DNA of 64,000 bases from JAEYZM01 sp943372195. GTDB lineage: Bacteria; Bacteroidota; Bacteroidia; Sphingobacteriales; Sphingobacteriaceae. The notes beneath the pieces were generated by a model that saw only the letters and a list, made by a program, of their open reading frames with translations, was not told where the DNA came from and did no database searches. Below, in pieces: positions 7,577-15,151 of this stretch (positions within the stretch are counted from its first letter, which is position 1; every line of letters starts with the position of its first letter). Location: contig CALRXS010000003.1 of assembly GCA_943372195.1 (NCBI GenBank), positions 124,001 to 188,000 of the forward strand, read 5' to 3'. Made by a program: the position numbers and the translations under genes.

Positions 7577-10500
7577 TTATTGAAATAGAAATTGGAAATC
7601 TTTTTGATACGCGCTAGAAAGTTTACTTAATTCATCACTTTGTTTAGCATCGTTATTTTGTGAAGAAATTCTTGCAAGCTCATTTAAGATTGCAATTCCT
7701 TGCTGAATATCTTCTGTGTACATATTCATTTTCTTACCAGTAAACTGCTTGTAATAATCCATATTCTCTTTTATTTCTGCAGTAATTCTATTTGACAATG
7801 TTACAGCTTTTGTATTTTGAGAACAACGGTAATACAAGTCAACAAATCTAAAATCAAATGTTTTGTATTGTAATGGAATAGCAGCTTTAGGTAATATTTC
7901 AAACATTTTATCAATAGCCTTTATACAAGAATCTTTCTTTCCTTCAGCTAATAAATATTCAGCTAATTGGAAGAATTGGATTCTAAAGCTATATGACATT
8001 CTAGCTGTTTCTGGGTCTATGTATACAGATGAATCACTCATGTTACCCCATTTGAATTTATTCATTACGTTATCGTACATATTATCAACGTTAACAGCAC
8101 CAGGTGTGCCAAACGGATTTCTTTGTGCACGAATCGGAACCACTCTTAATGCAAGTCCCTCTAAACGTAAATAATCATTCAAGCCATAGTAATTATCTTG
8201 ACCCATTGTAGCAGCGAAATAGATTGGTCGCTCCCAAGTATTGTTTGCTAATAAATCTAATACCATTAAATCATTTTTAACGATACCATCTTTGTTAATA
8301 GTGAACTCTATATAATCAACTATTAATGCTGAATCTTTAGCAGGCACAACACCTGCTGCAATAACCTTTGCCTTATCTACTTTAATACGAACAGTTTTTG
8401 TAGGTAATACGTTAATTGATCTACCAGAACGTGTTTGCATCATCGCTTGTTTATCATCACTTGTTACAAAGTTTATAACTTCTTTTAAGTCTGATACACC
8501 AGCGATTTTCATATCGTAATATGGTATGTAATCACGAGTGCCTTGTGTATATTTATTCGGATTAACTGTGAATGGAATTGGAGTTGCATCTAAAGTGGTA
8601 TCACGCATTTGATTGATGTACCAATCCATGCCCAATAAACTTAGATTCACAACGCGAACATCCGTACGAATACCTTCTACTTCTTGAGCATACCATAGTG
8701 GGTAAGTTTCGTTATCACCCATGGTAAATAAAATTGCATTTGGAGCACAAGAATTTAAATAGTTATTTGCGAAATCACGAACAACAGTTCTGTTAGAACG
8801 ATCATGGTCATCCCATTCTTCACTTGCCATTAAAACAGGTACAGCTAATAAAGTTAATGCTGTCACACCTGTTGCTACAACAGTTCCATTTAATTTTTTA
8901 GAGATCAAATCATATAATCCAAATACACCTAATCCAATCCATATTGCAAAGGCATAGAATGAACCAACATATGCGTAATCACGCTCACGTGGTTGATAAG
9001 GATATTGATTTAAGTATAATACAATTGCAATACCTGTGAAGAAGAATAACATCATTACAACTGATGCATCTTTTGTGTTTTTTCTAAAATGGAATAACAA
9101 ACCGATGATACCCAAAATTAACGGCAAGAAATACAATTCATTTCTTGAAGTATTTTCTCTTAAGTAATGTGGTAGGTTATCTTGTGGACCTAAACGATAT
9201 TCGTCAATTGCTTTAACACCACTTAACCAATTTCCATCAGTAATATTTCCATGTCCTTGTATATCGTTTTGACGACCTGCAAAATTCCACATGAAATATC
9301 TCCAATACATATGTCCTAATTGATAGGTAAAGAAGAAGTGTAAATTCTCACCCATACTAGGTTTACGTGAGGTAGATTTCAAACTCGACCATGACTTGTA
9401 AAAGTTAACATGGTTTTGTTGATTACTCCACATACGTGGGAAGAAGCCAGATTGTTTTGGATCCCAAACTGGTTTAGTTTTTCTTACTGTTTCAACATAT
9501 TTGTCTTCAGTTCTTACATATTGCATTGCACCTTCTTTTTCTTCAATCAATGAAGCAGTAAAGAACTGTCCGCTTAACAACGGAGTTTCACCATACTGTT
9601 CACGATTTAAATAAGAAATCAAATTGAAGATATTATCATTCGCATACATGTTAATATTCGGATCTGCTTTAGCACGAATAGAAATCATTGCGTATGATGA
9701 GTAACCAATTAAGATCGATGTGAATATCATCATCGCAGTATTCAAAATAACATTACGTTTTTTGATACTGTACATGATACCCCAAACGGTTGCTGCGATT
9801 AATATAATAAACCATACAAAAGCACCAGACCAAAAAGGCAATCCAAATCCGTTTACAAAAACTAAATCAAATTTACTCGCAATACTTACTACACCTGGTA
9901 TGATACCATATTGTATAAATCCTAAAACACCTACAGAAGCAAGTGCTGTATAAACTATACCTTTAGTACTTGATTTAAATCTTCTGAAATAATAAACGAA
10001 AGCAATTGCAGGTATAGCCAATAAGTTCAATAAGTGAACTCCAATAGAAAGACCTACTATCAATCCGATAAAAACTAACCATCTATCTGAATGTTTTTGA
10101 TCAGCTATATTATCCCATTTTAAAATCGCCCAGTAAACAACAGCCGTACACAATGACGACATTGCGTAAACTTCCGTTTCAACTGCAGAGAACCAAAATG
10201 TATCTGAGAAAGTATATGCTAATGCTCCAACTAATCCAGATCCAATAACTAATATTAAATCAGTAGCATTAAACTCTTCATCTTTTTTACCAACTAATTT
10301 TTTCGCAAGTAATGTAATACTCCAGAATAAAAATAGAATAGTGAAAGAACTAGAAAGTGCAGAACCAAGGTTAGTAAAAAATGCTACATTCTCTTGATTA
10401 GATCCAGCGAACAATGCGAACAAACGTTCGATCATTAAGAATAGAGGTGCACCTGGTGGGTGAACAACTTGAAGTTTATAAGCAGCTGCAATGAATTCAC

Positions 10501-10609
10501 CGCAGTCCCAAAAACTTGCCGTTCTCTCCATTGTCGACGCGTAAACGAAAGTCGCAATGGCAAAACTCAGCCATCCGAACCAATTGTTTAGTGATTTAAA
10601 TTTTAACAT
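7577..10609 (-). CDS. DUF2723 / GT117-type membrane glycosyltransferase
   Basis: A 1010-residue polytopic protein of the Bacteroidota DUF2723 family, related to protein O-mannosyltransferases. The N-terminus has the diagnostic TMERTASFWDCGEFIAA and LQVVHPPGAPLF motifs (about residues 27-57), where the acidic residues correspond to the catalytic loop of PMT-like GT-C enzymes. Membrane segments fill about residues 10-300 and 490-590, followed by a long periplasmic C-terminal part ending in helical TPR-like sequence. The likely role is transfer of sugar from a lipid carrier to exported proteins at the inner membrane. It is transcribed alone. Activity is inferred from family, not shown. Confidence 0.85.
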   Translation of the reverse strand: MLKFKSLNNWFGWLSFAIATFVYASTMERTASFWDCGEFIAAAYKLQVVHPPGAPLFLMIERLFALFAGSNQENVAFFTNLGSALSSSFTILFLFWSITLLAKKLVGKKDEEFNATDLILVIGSGLVGALAYTFSDTFWFSAVETEVYAMSSLCTAVVYWAILKWDNIADQKHSDRWLVFIGLIVGLSIGVHLLNLLAIPAIAFVYYFRRFKSSTKGIVYTALASVGVLGFIQYGIIPGVVSIASKFDLVFVNGFGLPFWSGAFVWFIILIAATVWGIMYSIKKRNVILNTAMMIFTSILIGYSSYAMISIRAKADPNINMYANDNIFNLISYLNREQYGETPLLSGQFFTASLIEEKEGAMQYVRTEDKYVETVRKTKPVWDPKQSGFFPRMWSNQQNHVNFYKSWSSLKSTSRKPSMGENLHFFFTYQLGHMYWRYFMWNFAGRQNDIQGHGNITDGNWLSGVKAIDEYRLGPQDNLPHYLRENTSRNELYFLPLILGIIGLLFHFRKNTKDASVVMMLFFFTGIAIVLYLNQYPYQPRERDYAYVGSFYAFAIWIGLGVFGLYDLISKKLNGTVVATGVTALTLLAVPVLMASEEWDDHDRSNRTVVRDFANNYLNSCAPNAILFTMGDNETYPLWYAQEVEGIRTDVRVVNLSLLGMDWYINQMRDTTLDATPIPFTVNPNKYTQGTRDYIPYYDMKIAGVSDLKEVINFVTSDDKQAMMQTRSGRSINVLPTKTVRIKVDKAKVIAAGVVPAKDSALIVDYIEFTINKDGIVKNDLMVLDLLANNTWERPIYFAATMGQDNYYGLNDYLRLEGLALRVVPIRAQRNPFGTPGAVNVDNMYDNVMNKFKWGNMSDSSVYIDPETARMSYSFRIQFFQLAEYLLAEGKKDSCIKAIDKMFEILPKAAIPLQYKTFDFRFVDLYYRCSQNTKAVTLSNRITAEIKENMDYYKQFTGKKMNMYTEDIQQGIAILNELARISSQNNDAKQSDELSKLSSAYQKDFQFLFQ

Positions 10610-10722
10610 AAGGGTTATTTAATTCTATTTTTTGTAAATGCTAAGCGTCGAAAATAGGAATTTATTTCCTTTTTAGAGTAATAATATTGATGCAAAAAGT
10701 ATTGAGGTTGCCGAGGGTATTT

Positions 10723-10857
10723 GATAAAAAGAAAAAAAGAAATACGAAAAATGAAAATTGTAAAATGTAGATTATTTGATTTATACCTAAAATTAATGCC
10801 TTAGTTTCAATTTTGACACCGTACTATATTCGTTTTTCTATTTTCTTATTTAGTCAA
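10723..10857. repeat. Degenerate 7-base-period array and inverted partner in a 373-base intergenic region
   Basis: The stretch between the glycosyltransferase start (10609) and tRNA-Gln (10983) has no convincing ORF. From 10723 to about 10770 an A-rich sequence repeats roughly every 7 bases around GAAAA. At 10831-10857 the complementary T-rich form appears, and its 16 bases at 10831-10846 are identical to 58254-58269. The two parts could pair as an imperfect hairpin. This is the weakest member of the heptamer-array family because A-rich sequence is low in complexity. Confidence 0.45.
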
Positions 10858-10922
10858 TAGACATCTAATTTCTGTCTTTATACCTTAACGATCAGTCCCC
10901 TACATTTTTTTTCTATTTTTTT

Positions 10923-10952
10923 TTGCAATGAACAATCCCTTTCCTACATTTG
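10923..10952 (+). promoter_or_regulatory. Promoter of tRNA-Gln
   Basis: A TTG (10923-10925) lies 19 bases before TACATTTG (10945-10952), a full match to the Bacteroidota -33/-7 promoter. The tRNA begins 30 bases downstream. A T-rich tract lies immediately upstream. Confidence 0.75.
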
Positions 10953-10982
10953 CAGTCCGTAAACAAAATAACGTTTATAGAT

Positions 10983-11058
10983 TGTCCGATGGTGTAACTG
11001 GCAACACGTCTGGTTTTGGTCCAGAAGAGTCTAGGTTCGAGCCCTAGTCGGACAACCA
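10983..11058 (+). tRNA. tRNA-Gln (anticodon TTG)
   Basis: A full cloverleaf can be read: acceptor arms TGTCCGA (10983-10989) and TCGGACA (11048-11054), anticodon stem TCTGG/CCAGA around the loop TTTTGGT with anticodon TTG, and a T arm with GGTTCGAGCC. CCA is encoded at 11056-11058. The total is 76 bases. It decodes CAA glutamine codons. A consensus promoter lies upstream and a terminator just downstream, with prs following. Confidence 0.95.
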
Positions 11059-11065
11059 ACCAAGG

Positions 11066-11106
11066 AAGGGATTGCGAGTAAATTTTTTAACGCAGTCCCT
11101 TTTTTT
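11066..11106 (+). terminator. Terminator or attenuator between tRNA-Gln and prs
   Basis: The arms AAGGGATTGCG (11066-11076) and CGCAGTCCCTT (11091-11101) pair over 11 bases with a single G-U, followed by a T run to about 11106. It ends 16 bases before the prs start codon. As no separate TAnnTTTG element is seen before prs, it may also set how much tRNA transcript reads into prs. Confidence 0.8.
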
Positions 11107-11122
11107 ATAATATACCCTCTAT

Positions 11123-12067
11123 ATGCCATTACAATTTAACCCTATTAAATTATTTGCGGGTTCAGCAAGTGCTGATTTAGCTCAACGTATCGCAGAAGCA
11201 GGTGGTAACAAATTAGGTGATTTGATACTAAGTCGATTTAGCGATGGTGAGTTTCAGCCTAATTTCAATGAGTCTGTTCGTGGAAATGATATTTTCTTAA
11301 TTCAATCTACTTACGCTCCTTCTGATAATTTAATGGAGTTATTGTTAATGATTGATGCAGCGAAAAGAGCTTCAGCGCATTATATAATTGCGGTTATTCC
11401 ATATTTCGGATTAGCACGTCAAGATCGAAAAGACAAACCTCGTGTATCTATTGGTTCAAGATTAGTAGCGAACATGTTGACAGCTGCCGGTGCTCACCGA
11501 GTAATGACGATGGATTTGCATGCGGCTCAGATTCAAGGTTTCTTTGATATACCAGTAGATCACTTAGATGCATCTATAATATTTGTTCCATACATTAAAT
11601 CATTGGGCTTAAAAAATCTAACAATAGCTGCACCCGATATGGGAGGCACTAGTCGCGCTAGAGTTTTTGCTAAAGCATTAAATGTAGAAATGGTAATTTG
11701 TGACAAGCAACGTAAACGTGCCAACGAAATTGAGTCTATGAATGTTATTGGGGATGTCGAGGGTCAAGACATAGTGTTGGTAGATGACTTGATTGACACA
11801 GCTGGTACATTAACTAAAGCAGCAAAATTAATTATGGATAAAGGTGCTAACAGCGTAAGAGCCGTTTGTACACATCCTGTATTATCAGGCAAGGCTTATG
11901 AAAACATTGAGAATTCAGTGTTAGATGAGTTAATCGTTTGCGATACCATCCCTCTAAAACATCAAAGTTCAAAAATAAAGGTGTTATCGGTAGCTGAATT
12001 ATTCAGCAAAGCCATCTCGAATGTAAATGAGCATGGTTCGATATCGGATTTGTTTAAGATTTCTTAA
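11123..12067 (+). CDS. prs: Ribose-phosphate pyrophosphokinase
   Basis: A 314-residue cytosolic enzyme that makes PRPP from ribose 5-phosphate and ATP for purine, pyrimidine, histidine and NAD synthesis. Visible signatures are FSDGEFQPNFNESVRGND near the N-terminus, RQDRKDKPR in the ATP-binding flexible region, DLHAAQIQGFFDIPVDHL with the catalytic-site His, and the PRPP loop VLVDDLIDTAGT. Length is normal. The start is set by the conserved PLQFNPIKLFAGSAS opening. It lies between tRNA-Gln and rplY. Confidence 0.97.
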   Translation: MPLQFNPIKLFAGSASADLAQRIAEAGGNKLGDLILSRFSDGEFQPNFNESVRGNDIFLIQSTYAPSDNLMELLLMIDAAKRASAHYIIAVIPYFGLARQDRKDKPRVSIGSRLVANMLTAAGAHRVMTMDLHAAQIQGFFDIPVDHLDASIIFVPYIKSLGLKNLTIAAPDMGGTSRARVFAKALNVEMVICDKQRKRANEIESMNVIGDVEGQDIVLVDDLIDTAGTLTKAAKLIMDKGANSVRAVCTHPVLSGKAYENIENSVLDELIVCDTIPLKHQSSKIKVLSVAELFSKAISNVNEHGSISDLFKIS

Positions 12068-12073
12068 AAAATT

Positions 12074-12190
12074 GTACAAAGTATTAAGTACTAAGTACTA
12101 AGTACTAAGAAAACGTTACATAAACTGAATCAGTATTTTTCTTAGTTCTTAATACTTAATACTTAATACAAAGTATAAAGTACAAAGTAC
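12074..12190. repeat. Paired heptamer arrays after prs (GTACTAA / CTTAATA units)
   Basis: The left array at 12074-12108 is five heptamers in perfect register: GTACAAA, then GTATTAA, then three copies of GTACTAA. The right array at 12141-12189 is seven heptamers: CTTAGTT, three CTTAATA, then CAAAGTA, TAAAGTA, CAAAGTA. The first four units on the right are near-complementary to the left array, so a long imperfect hairpin with a loop of about 25-30 bases can form, probably acting as the prs 3' end. The last three right-hand units return to the direct orientation. Confidence 0.85.
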
Positions 12191-12191
12191 G

Positions 12192-12223
12192 TTTGGAATT
12201 CTCCTCAGAGAATCATACTTTTG
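12192..12223 (+). promoter_or_regulatory. Promoter of rplY
   Basis: TTTG (12192-12195) is followed after 20 bases by TACTTTTG (12216-12223), a strong Bacteroidota promoter. A small inverted repeat, ATTCTC-N4-GAGAAT (12198-12213), lies in the spacer and could be an operator. The promoter begins right after the heptamer array ends. Confidence 0.75.
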
Positions 12224-12256
12224 CAGCCTTAATAAAATCATTTAAATCAAATAATT

Positions 12257-12847
12257 ATGAAATCAATCTCTATTAGCGGTTCTGTACGTCAGAACGTAGG
12301 GAAAAGAGATGCTAAGGAATTACGTTACGAAGGTAAGGTTCCTTGTGTATTGTACGGTGGAAAAGAACAAGTTCACTTTTCAGTATTCGAAGCAGATCTT
12401 AAACACCTAGTTTACACTCCAGAAGTTTACTTCGTAGACTTAACTGTCGATGGTAAAAAATATCGTGCAACTATGCAAGATATTCAGTTTCACCCATTGA
12501 CTGACTTAATAAATCATATTGACTTCTTAGAAATCGACGAAAACAAGCCAGTTACTATGTTAGTACCTGTTAAATTTGCTGGTTCTTCACCAGGCGTTAA
12601 GATGGGTGGTAAGTTAGTTCATAAGATTAAGAAATTAAAAGTAAGAGGTTTACCTAAAGATATGACTGACAGTATTGTTATCAATATTGACAATTTAGAG
12701 TTAGGTAAGATGATTCGTGTATCAGAAGTTATAGTAGAAAACTTAACAATCTTAGATGCAAAATCAAACTCTATCGTTTCAGTTGAAACATCAAGAGCTC
12801 TTCGTGAAGCTGCAGCAGCAGAAGCGAAAGAAGCTGGTAAGAAATAA
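12257..12847 (+). CDS. rplY: 50S ribosomal protein L25 (bL25, CTC type)
   Basis: A 196-residue long-form bL25/CTC protein that binds 5S rRNA in the large subunit. The N-terminal L25 domain (about 1-95) shows GSVRQNVGKRDAKELRYEGKVPCVLYGG and HIDFLEID; the C-terminal TL5/CTC beta domain ends about residue 185, before an Ala/Glu/Lys-rich tail (AAAAEAKEAGKK). It has its own promoter and is followed by pth beyond an inserted four-helix-bundle gene; rplY next to pth is a common bacterial pairing. The last three codons are part of a 73-base perfect palindrome. Confidence 0.96.
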   Translation: MKSISISGSVRQNVGKRDAKELRYEGKVPCVLYGGKEQVHFSVFEADLKHLVYTPEVYFVDLTVDGKKYRATMQDIQFHPLTDLINHIDFLEIDENKPVTMLVPVKFAGSSPGVKMGGKLVHKIKKLKVRGLPKDMTDSIVINIDNLELGKMIRVSEVIVENLTILDAKSNSIVSVETSRALREAAAAEAKEAGKK

Positions 12848-12911
12848 AAATCTTCAAACCAAAAAAGGCCGCATATTGCGGCCTTTTTTGGTTTGAAGAT
12901 TTTTATTTCTT
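12839..12911 (+). terminator. Perfect 73-base palindromic terminator including the rplY stop codon
   Basis: The arms at 12839-12873 and 12877-12911 are perfectly complementary over 35 bases around a 3-base loop. The core is AAAAAAGGCCGCA with its complement, a classic terminator. The outer half extends the perfect pairing back through the TAA stop and the two preceding Lys codons of rplY. Confidence 0.92.
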
Positions 12912-12913
12912 GA

Positions 12914-12941
12914 TGTAAAATGTAGGATGTAGGATGTAAAA
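12914..12941. repeat. Left heptamer array (TGTAGGA units) beside the four-helix-bundle gene
   Basis: Four exact-register heptamers: TGTAAAA, two TGTAGGA, then TGTAAAA. The array ends on the base before the stop codon of the minus-strand gene at 12942 and starts 3 bases after the rplY palindrome. Its reverse complement matches the unit of the array on the other side of the gene (13374-13427). Confidence 0.85.
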
Positions 12942-13301
12942 TTATTTTAAATCATATTTTTGTTTAGTAGTAGTAATTATTCTACTTAGTATATTAAAAA
13001 TGCTTTCTACTTCTTTTAAATTATGTTGAATATCCTTATCATCTAAAGTCTTTGATTCTTTAAGAAGTAATAACCAATAACGAGTCTCTCTAGCTTCCTT
13101 TAGTGAAATTGATAGCTTGTATACAAATTCTCTTTTACTGAAAGCCGATTCAGCCTCATGTACATTTGCGCCAATGCTGGTGCCAGATCTAAACAACTGA
13201 TCGTTAAATTGATACTCTTTATTTTCTTTTAATTTTTTGCACAATTTAATAATCTCTAGAGCAAAATTAAATGTCTTGATTTCAATAATATTCTCAGTCA
13301 T
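12942..13301 (-). CDS. Four-helix-bundle protein (S23 / 23S rRNA IVS-encoded family)
   Basis: A 119-residue protein of the TIGR02436-type four-helix-bundle family. Its opening KTFNFALEIIKLCKKL, the block FRSGTSIGANVHEAESAFSKREFVYKLSISLKEARET and the end YWLLLLKESK are characteristic. The fold is also that of Avd, the accessory protein of diversity-generating retroelements, but no reverse transcriptase is nearby. Function is not established; nucleic-acid or ribosome association has been proposed for the family. It lies opposite to its neighbours between rplY and pth, enclosed by heptamer arrays in inverted orientation, which suggests it arrived as part of an inserted element. Confidence 0.88.
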   Translation of the reverse strand: MTENIIEIKTFNFALEIIKLCKKLKENKEYQFNDQLFRSGTSIGANVHEAESAFSKREFVYKLSISLKEARETRYWLLLLKESKTLDDKDIQHNLKEVESIFNILSRIITTTKQKYDLK

Positions 13302-13373
13302 AGTTTTTATTCAAATTTTAGCTATTGAAATTTTAACTGCAACTGCATATATGCAGGATTATTTATACAACCT

Positions 13374-13427
13374 TACATTCTACATCTTACATCCTACATT
13401 CTACATCTTACATCCTACATTCTACAT
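13374..13427. repeat. Right heptamer array (TACATYC units) beside the four-helix-bundle gene
   Basis: Seven whole heptamers plus a partial one, made of TACATTC, TACATCT and TACATCC in that repeating order, so a 21-base super-repeat is visible. The unit is the reverse complement of TGTAGGA/TGTAAAA found at 12914-12941. A perfect 14-base palindrome (13343-13356) lies between this array and the gene start. Confidence 0.88.
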
Positions 13428-13431
13428 ATTA

Positions 13432-13464
13432 ATTCTGAATTCTGAATTTTGAATTCTGAATTCT
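13432..13464. repeat. Second heptamer array (ATTCTGA units) upstream of pth
   Basis: Four whole heptamers (three ATTCTGA and one ATTTTGA) and a partial fifth follow the TACATYC array after a 4-base gap. The array runs directly into the -7 element of the pth promoter at 13464, so it supplies the region where the -33 contact would lie. Confidence 0.85.
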
Positions 13465-13471
13465 ATCTTTG
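13464..13471 (+). promoter_or_regulatory. -7 element of pth
   Basis: TATCTTTG matches TAnnTTTG and ends 4 bases before the pth ATG at 13476. Transcription would start at or next to the start codon, giving a leaderless or nearly leaderless mRNA. No TTG is found at the usual 19-20 base distance; that region is heptamer repeat. Confidence 0.5.
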
Positions 13472-13475
13472 GCAA

Positions 13476-14033
13476 ATGAAGTACCTAATCGTCGGCCTCG
13501 GTAACATAGGTCCAGAATACGCTGACACTCGACATAACATCGGTTTTATGGTTTTAGATGAACTGGCTAAAGAGCAAGAAGCTAAGTTTGTTACTGAGCG
13601 TCATGCATATTATACCGATTTTTCGATGAAGGGTAGACAGGTGCATCTAATTAAGCCCACTACTTATATGAACTTAAGTGGTAAAGCTTTAAAATACTGG
13701 ATGGATACTCTTAAAGTACCGGTAAATCACGTTTTGGTGGTAGTAGATGATTTGGCCATTCCTTTTGGTAGTGTAAAAATGAGACCGAAGGGCTCTGACG
13801 CCGGACATAATGGCTTAAAAAACATTAATGCTTTATTGGGTCATTCGAATTACCCAAGACTAAGATTTGGCATTGGAGATAACTTCCCGAAAGGTCGTCA
13901 GGTTGATTATGTGCTAAGTTCATTTGACGATGATGAGCAGAAAGAAATACCTACATTAATTGCTAAATCGATAGAGATGATAAAGAGTTTTGTGAGCATC
14001 GGAACCGAGCTTACCATGACAAAACACAACTGA
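13476..14033 (+). CDS. pth: Peptidyl-tRNA hydrolase
   Basis: A 185-residue enzyme that frees tRNA from stalled peptidyl-tRNA. The start is the ATG of MKYLIVGLGNIGPEYADTRH; an in-frame upstream ATG at 13449 lies inside the heptamer repeat and before the -7 box, so it is rejected. The catalytic His20 is in TRHNIGF, and Asn10, the TYMNLSG block, VVDDLAIPFG and GHNGLKNI are present as expected. Length is normal. It is probably a single transcription unit with its own promoter. Confidence 0.96.
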   Translation: MKYLIVGLGNIGPEYADTRHNIGFMVLDELAKEQEAKFVTERHAYYTDFSMKGRQVHLIKPTTYMNLSGKALKYWMDTLKVPVNHVLVVVDDLAIPFGSVKMRPKGSDAGHNGLKNINALLGHSNYPRLRFGIGDNFPKGRQVDYVLSSFDDDEQKEIPTLIAKSIEMIKSFVSIGTELTMTKHN

Positions 14034-14086
14034 TTTTCAGCTATTTAACCCAAATTAGCTCATTCTTAGTGACTAAGGCTGAAAAT
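14033..14086 (+). terminator. Nested hairpin after pth
   Basis: ATTTTCAGC (14033-14041) pairs with GCTGAAAAT (14078-14086), and a second small hairpin, CTTAG-TGA-CTAAG (14065-14077), lies inside. The structure starts at the pth stop codon. Only a weak T-rich tail follows, so termination efficiency is uncertain. Confidence 0.4.
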
Positions 14087-14111
14087 TCTTCATAATATTT
14101 ATCATTAGCCC

Positions 14112-14171
14112 TTGTAAATTAATAGATTGTTGTTACCTTTGCAGTCCCTCAAAAGGGCGTATTGTGCCCTT
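14112..14171 (+). promoter_or_regulatory. Main promoter and leader hairpin of the ribosomal protein cluster
   Basis: TTG (14112-14114), a 19-base spacer and TACCTTTG (14134-14141) form a consensus Bacteroidota promoter. The leader to rpsL (14217) holds a small hairpin, AAGGGC/GCCCTT (14153-14158 with 14166-14171), that may be an autoregulatory site; no specific protein-binding motif was recognised. Confidence 0.75.
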
Positions 14172-14216
14172 ACGAGTTTGAATTGAAACAAATTAATTAA
14201 TAAATAAATTTTTAAA

Positions 14217-14627
14217 ATGCCTACTATACAACAGTTAGTTAGAAAAGGAAGAGTAGCTTTGGTTGACAAAAGTAAGTCACCAGCATTGGACTCATGTCCG
14301 CAGCGAAGAGGGGTATGTACACGTGTATATACAACCACTCCCAAGAAACCAAATTCGGCAATGCGTAAGGTAGCTAGGGTACGTTTGACAAACACAAAGG
14401 AAGTAAATGCTTACATCCCGGGTGAAGGTCACAACTTACAAGAGCACTCAATAGTATTGATTAGAGGCGGTAGGGTAAAGGATTTACCAGGTGTACGTTA
14501 CCACATCATTCGTGGAACATTAGATACATCAGGTGTTGAAGGAAGAAACCAACGTCGTTCTAAATACGGTACTAAGAAACCAAAACCAGGAGCAGCTCCG
14601 GCAGCAACAAAGGGTAAAAAGAAATAA
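14217..14627 (+). CDS. rpsL: 30S ribosomal protein S12 (uS12)
   Basis: A 136-residue decoding-centre protein. The invariant KSPALDSCPQRRGVCTRVYT and TTPKKPNSAMRKVARVRLTN blocks are intact, as is PGVRYHIIRGTLDTSGV near the streptomycin-site loop. The Lys residues of PKKPNS are wild-type, with no sign of a streptomycin-resistance substitution there. The C-terminus has a Lys/Ala/Pro-rich tail. First gene of the str-like part (rpsL-rpsG-fusA), transcribed from the promoter at 14112-14141. Confidence 0.98.
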   Translation: MPTIQQLVRKGRVALVDKSKSPALDSCPQRRGVCTRVYTTTPKKPNSAMRKVARVRLTNTKEVNAYIPGEGHNLQEHSIVLIRGGRVKDLPGVRYHIIRGTLDTSGVEGRNQRRSKYGTKKPKPGAAPAATKGKKK

Positions 14628-14654
14628 TTGGTTGAACAATACGATTGAAGAAAA

Positions 14655-15122
14655 ATGAGAAAGTCAAAACCTAAAAAGAGAATTATACTACCTGACCCGA
14701 AGTTTAACGACGTGATGGTAACTAAATTCGTTAATAATATGATGTACCAAGGTAAGAAATCAACTGCCTTTGGTATTTTTTATGATGCTATTGAATTAGT
14801 AGAATCAAAAACTAGTGAAAACGGATTAGAGACTTGGAAAAAAGCTCTATCTAATGTAATGCCAGCTGTAGAAGTAAAGAGCCGCCGTGTAGGTGGTGCT
14901 AACTTCCAAGTACCTACAGAAGTTCGCCCAGAGCGTAAATCTGCTTTAGGTATGAAGTGGTTAATTGGTTATGCACGTAAGCGTGGTGAAAAAACAATGG
15001 TTGACCGTTTAGCGGCAGAAATCATTGCGGCTTCAAAGAACGAAGGTGCAGCTATCAAGAAAAAAGAAGATACGCATAAAATGGCTGAAGCTAACAAGGC
15101 GTTCTCACATTTCAGATTCTAG
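14655..15122 (+). CDS. rpsG: 30S ribosomal protein S7 (uS7)
   Basis: A 155-residue primary 16S rRNA-binding protein of the 30S head. Recognisable blocks are LVNNMMYQGKKSTA-like KFVNNMMYQGKK, EVKSRRVGGANFQVPTEVRP and ALGMKWLIGYARKRGEKTM, with a normal C-terminal helix ending FSHFRF. It lies 27 bases after rpsL and 29 bases before fusA in one operon. Confidence 0.98.
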   Translation: MRKSKPKKRIILPDPKFNDVMVTKFVNNMMYQGKKSTAFGIFYDAIELVESKTSENGLETWKKALSNVMPAVEVKSRRVGGANFQVPTEVRPERKSALGMKWLIGYARKRGEKTMVDRLAAEIIAASKNEGAAIKKKEDTHKMAEANKAFSHFRF

Positions 15123-15151
15123 TCAAATAGCAAATAGTTTATAAAAAGACA

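Noticed and set aside
12942..13301. Diversity-generating retroelement suggested by the Avd-like four-helix-bundle protein
   Set aside because: There is no reverse transcriptase gene and no template/variable repeat pair in the neighbourhood.
13343..13356. Perfect 14-base palindrome as transposon end or attachment site
   Set aside because: It occurs once, with no partner on the other side of the gene; it may be an operator, but evidence is too slight.
13374..13464. Possible CRISPR array
   Set aside because: The repeats are 7 bases long, contiguous and without unique spacers; no cas genes are near.
13449..13475. Upstream ATG for pth
   Set aside because: It would add nine residues coded by the heptamer repeat and lies before the -7 box; the conserved N-terminus starts at 13476.
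14105..14395. Minus-strand ORF of 96 codons over the rpsL promoter
   Set aside because: It overlaps the consensus promoter and rpsL, and has no recognisable family.
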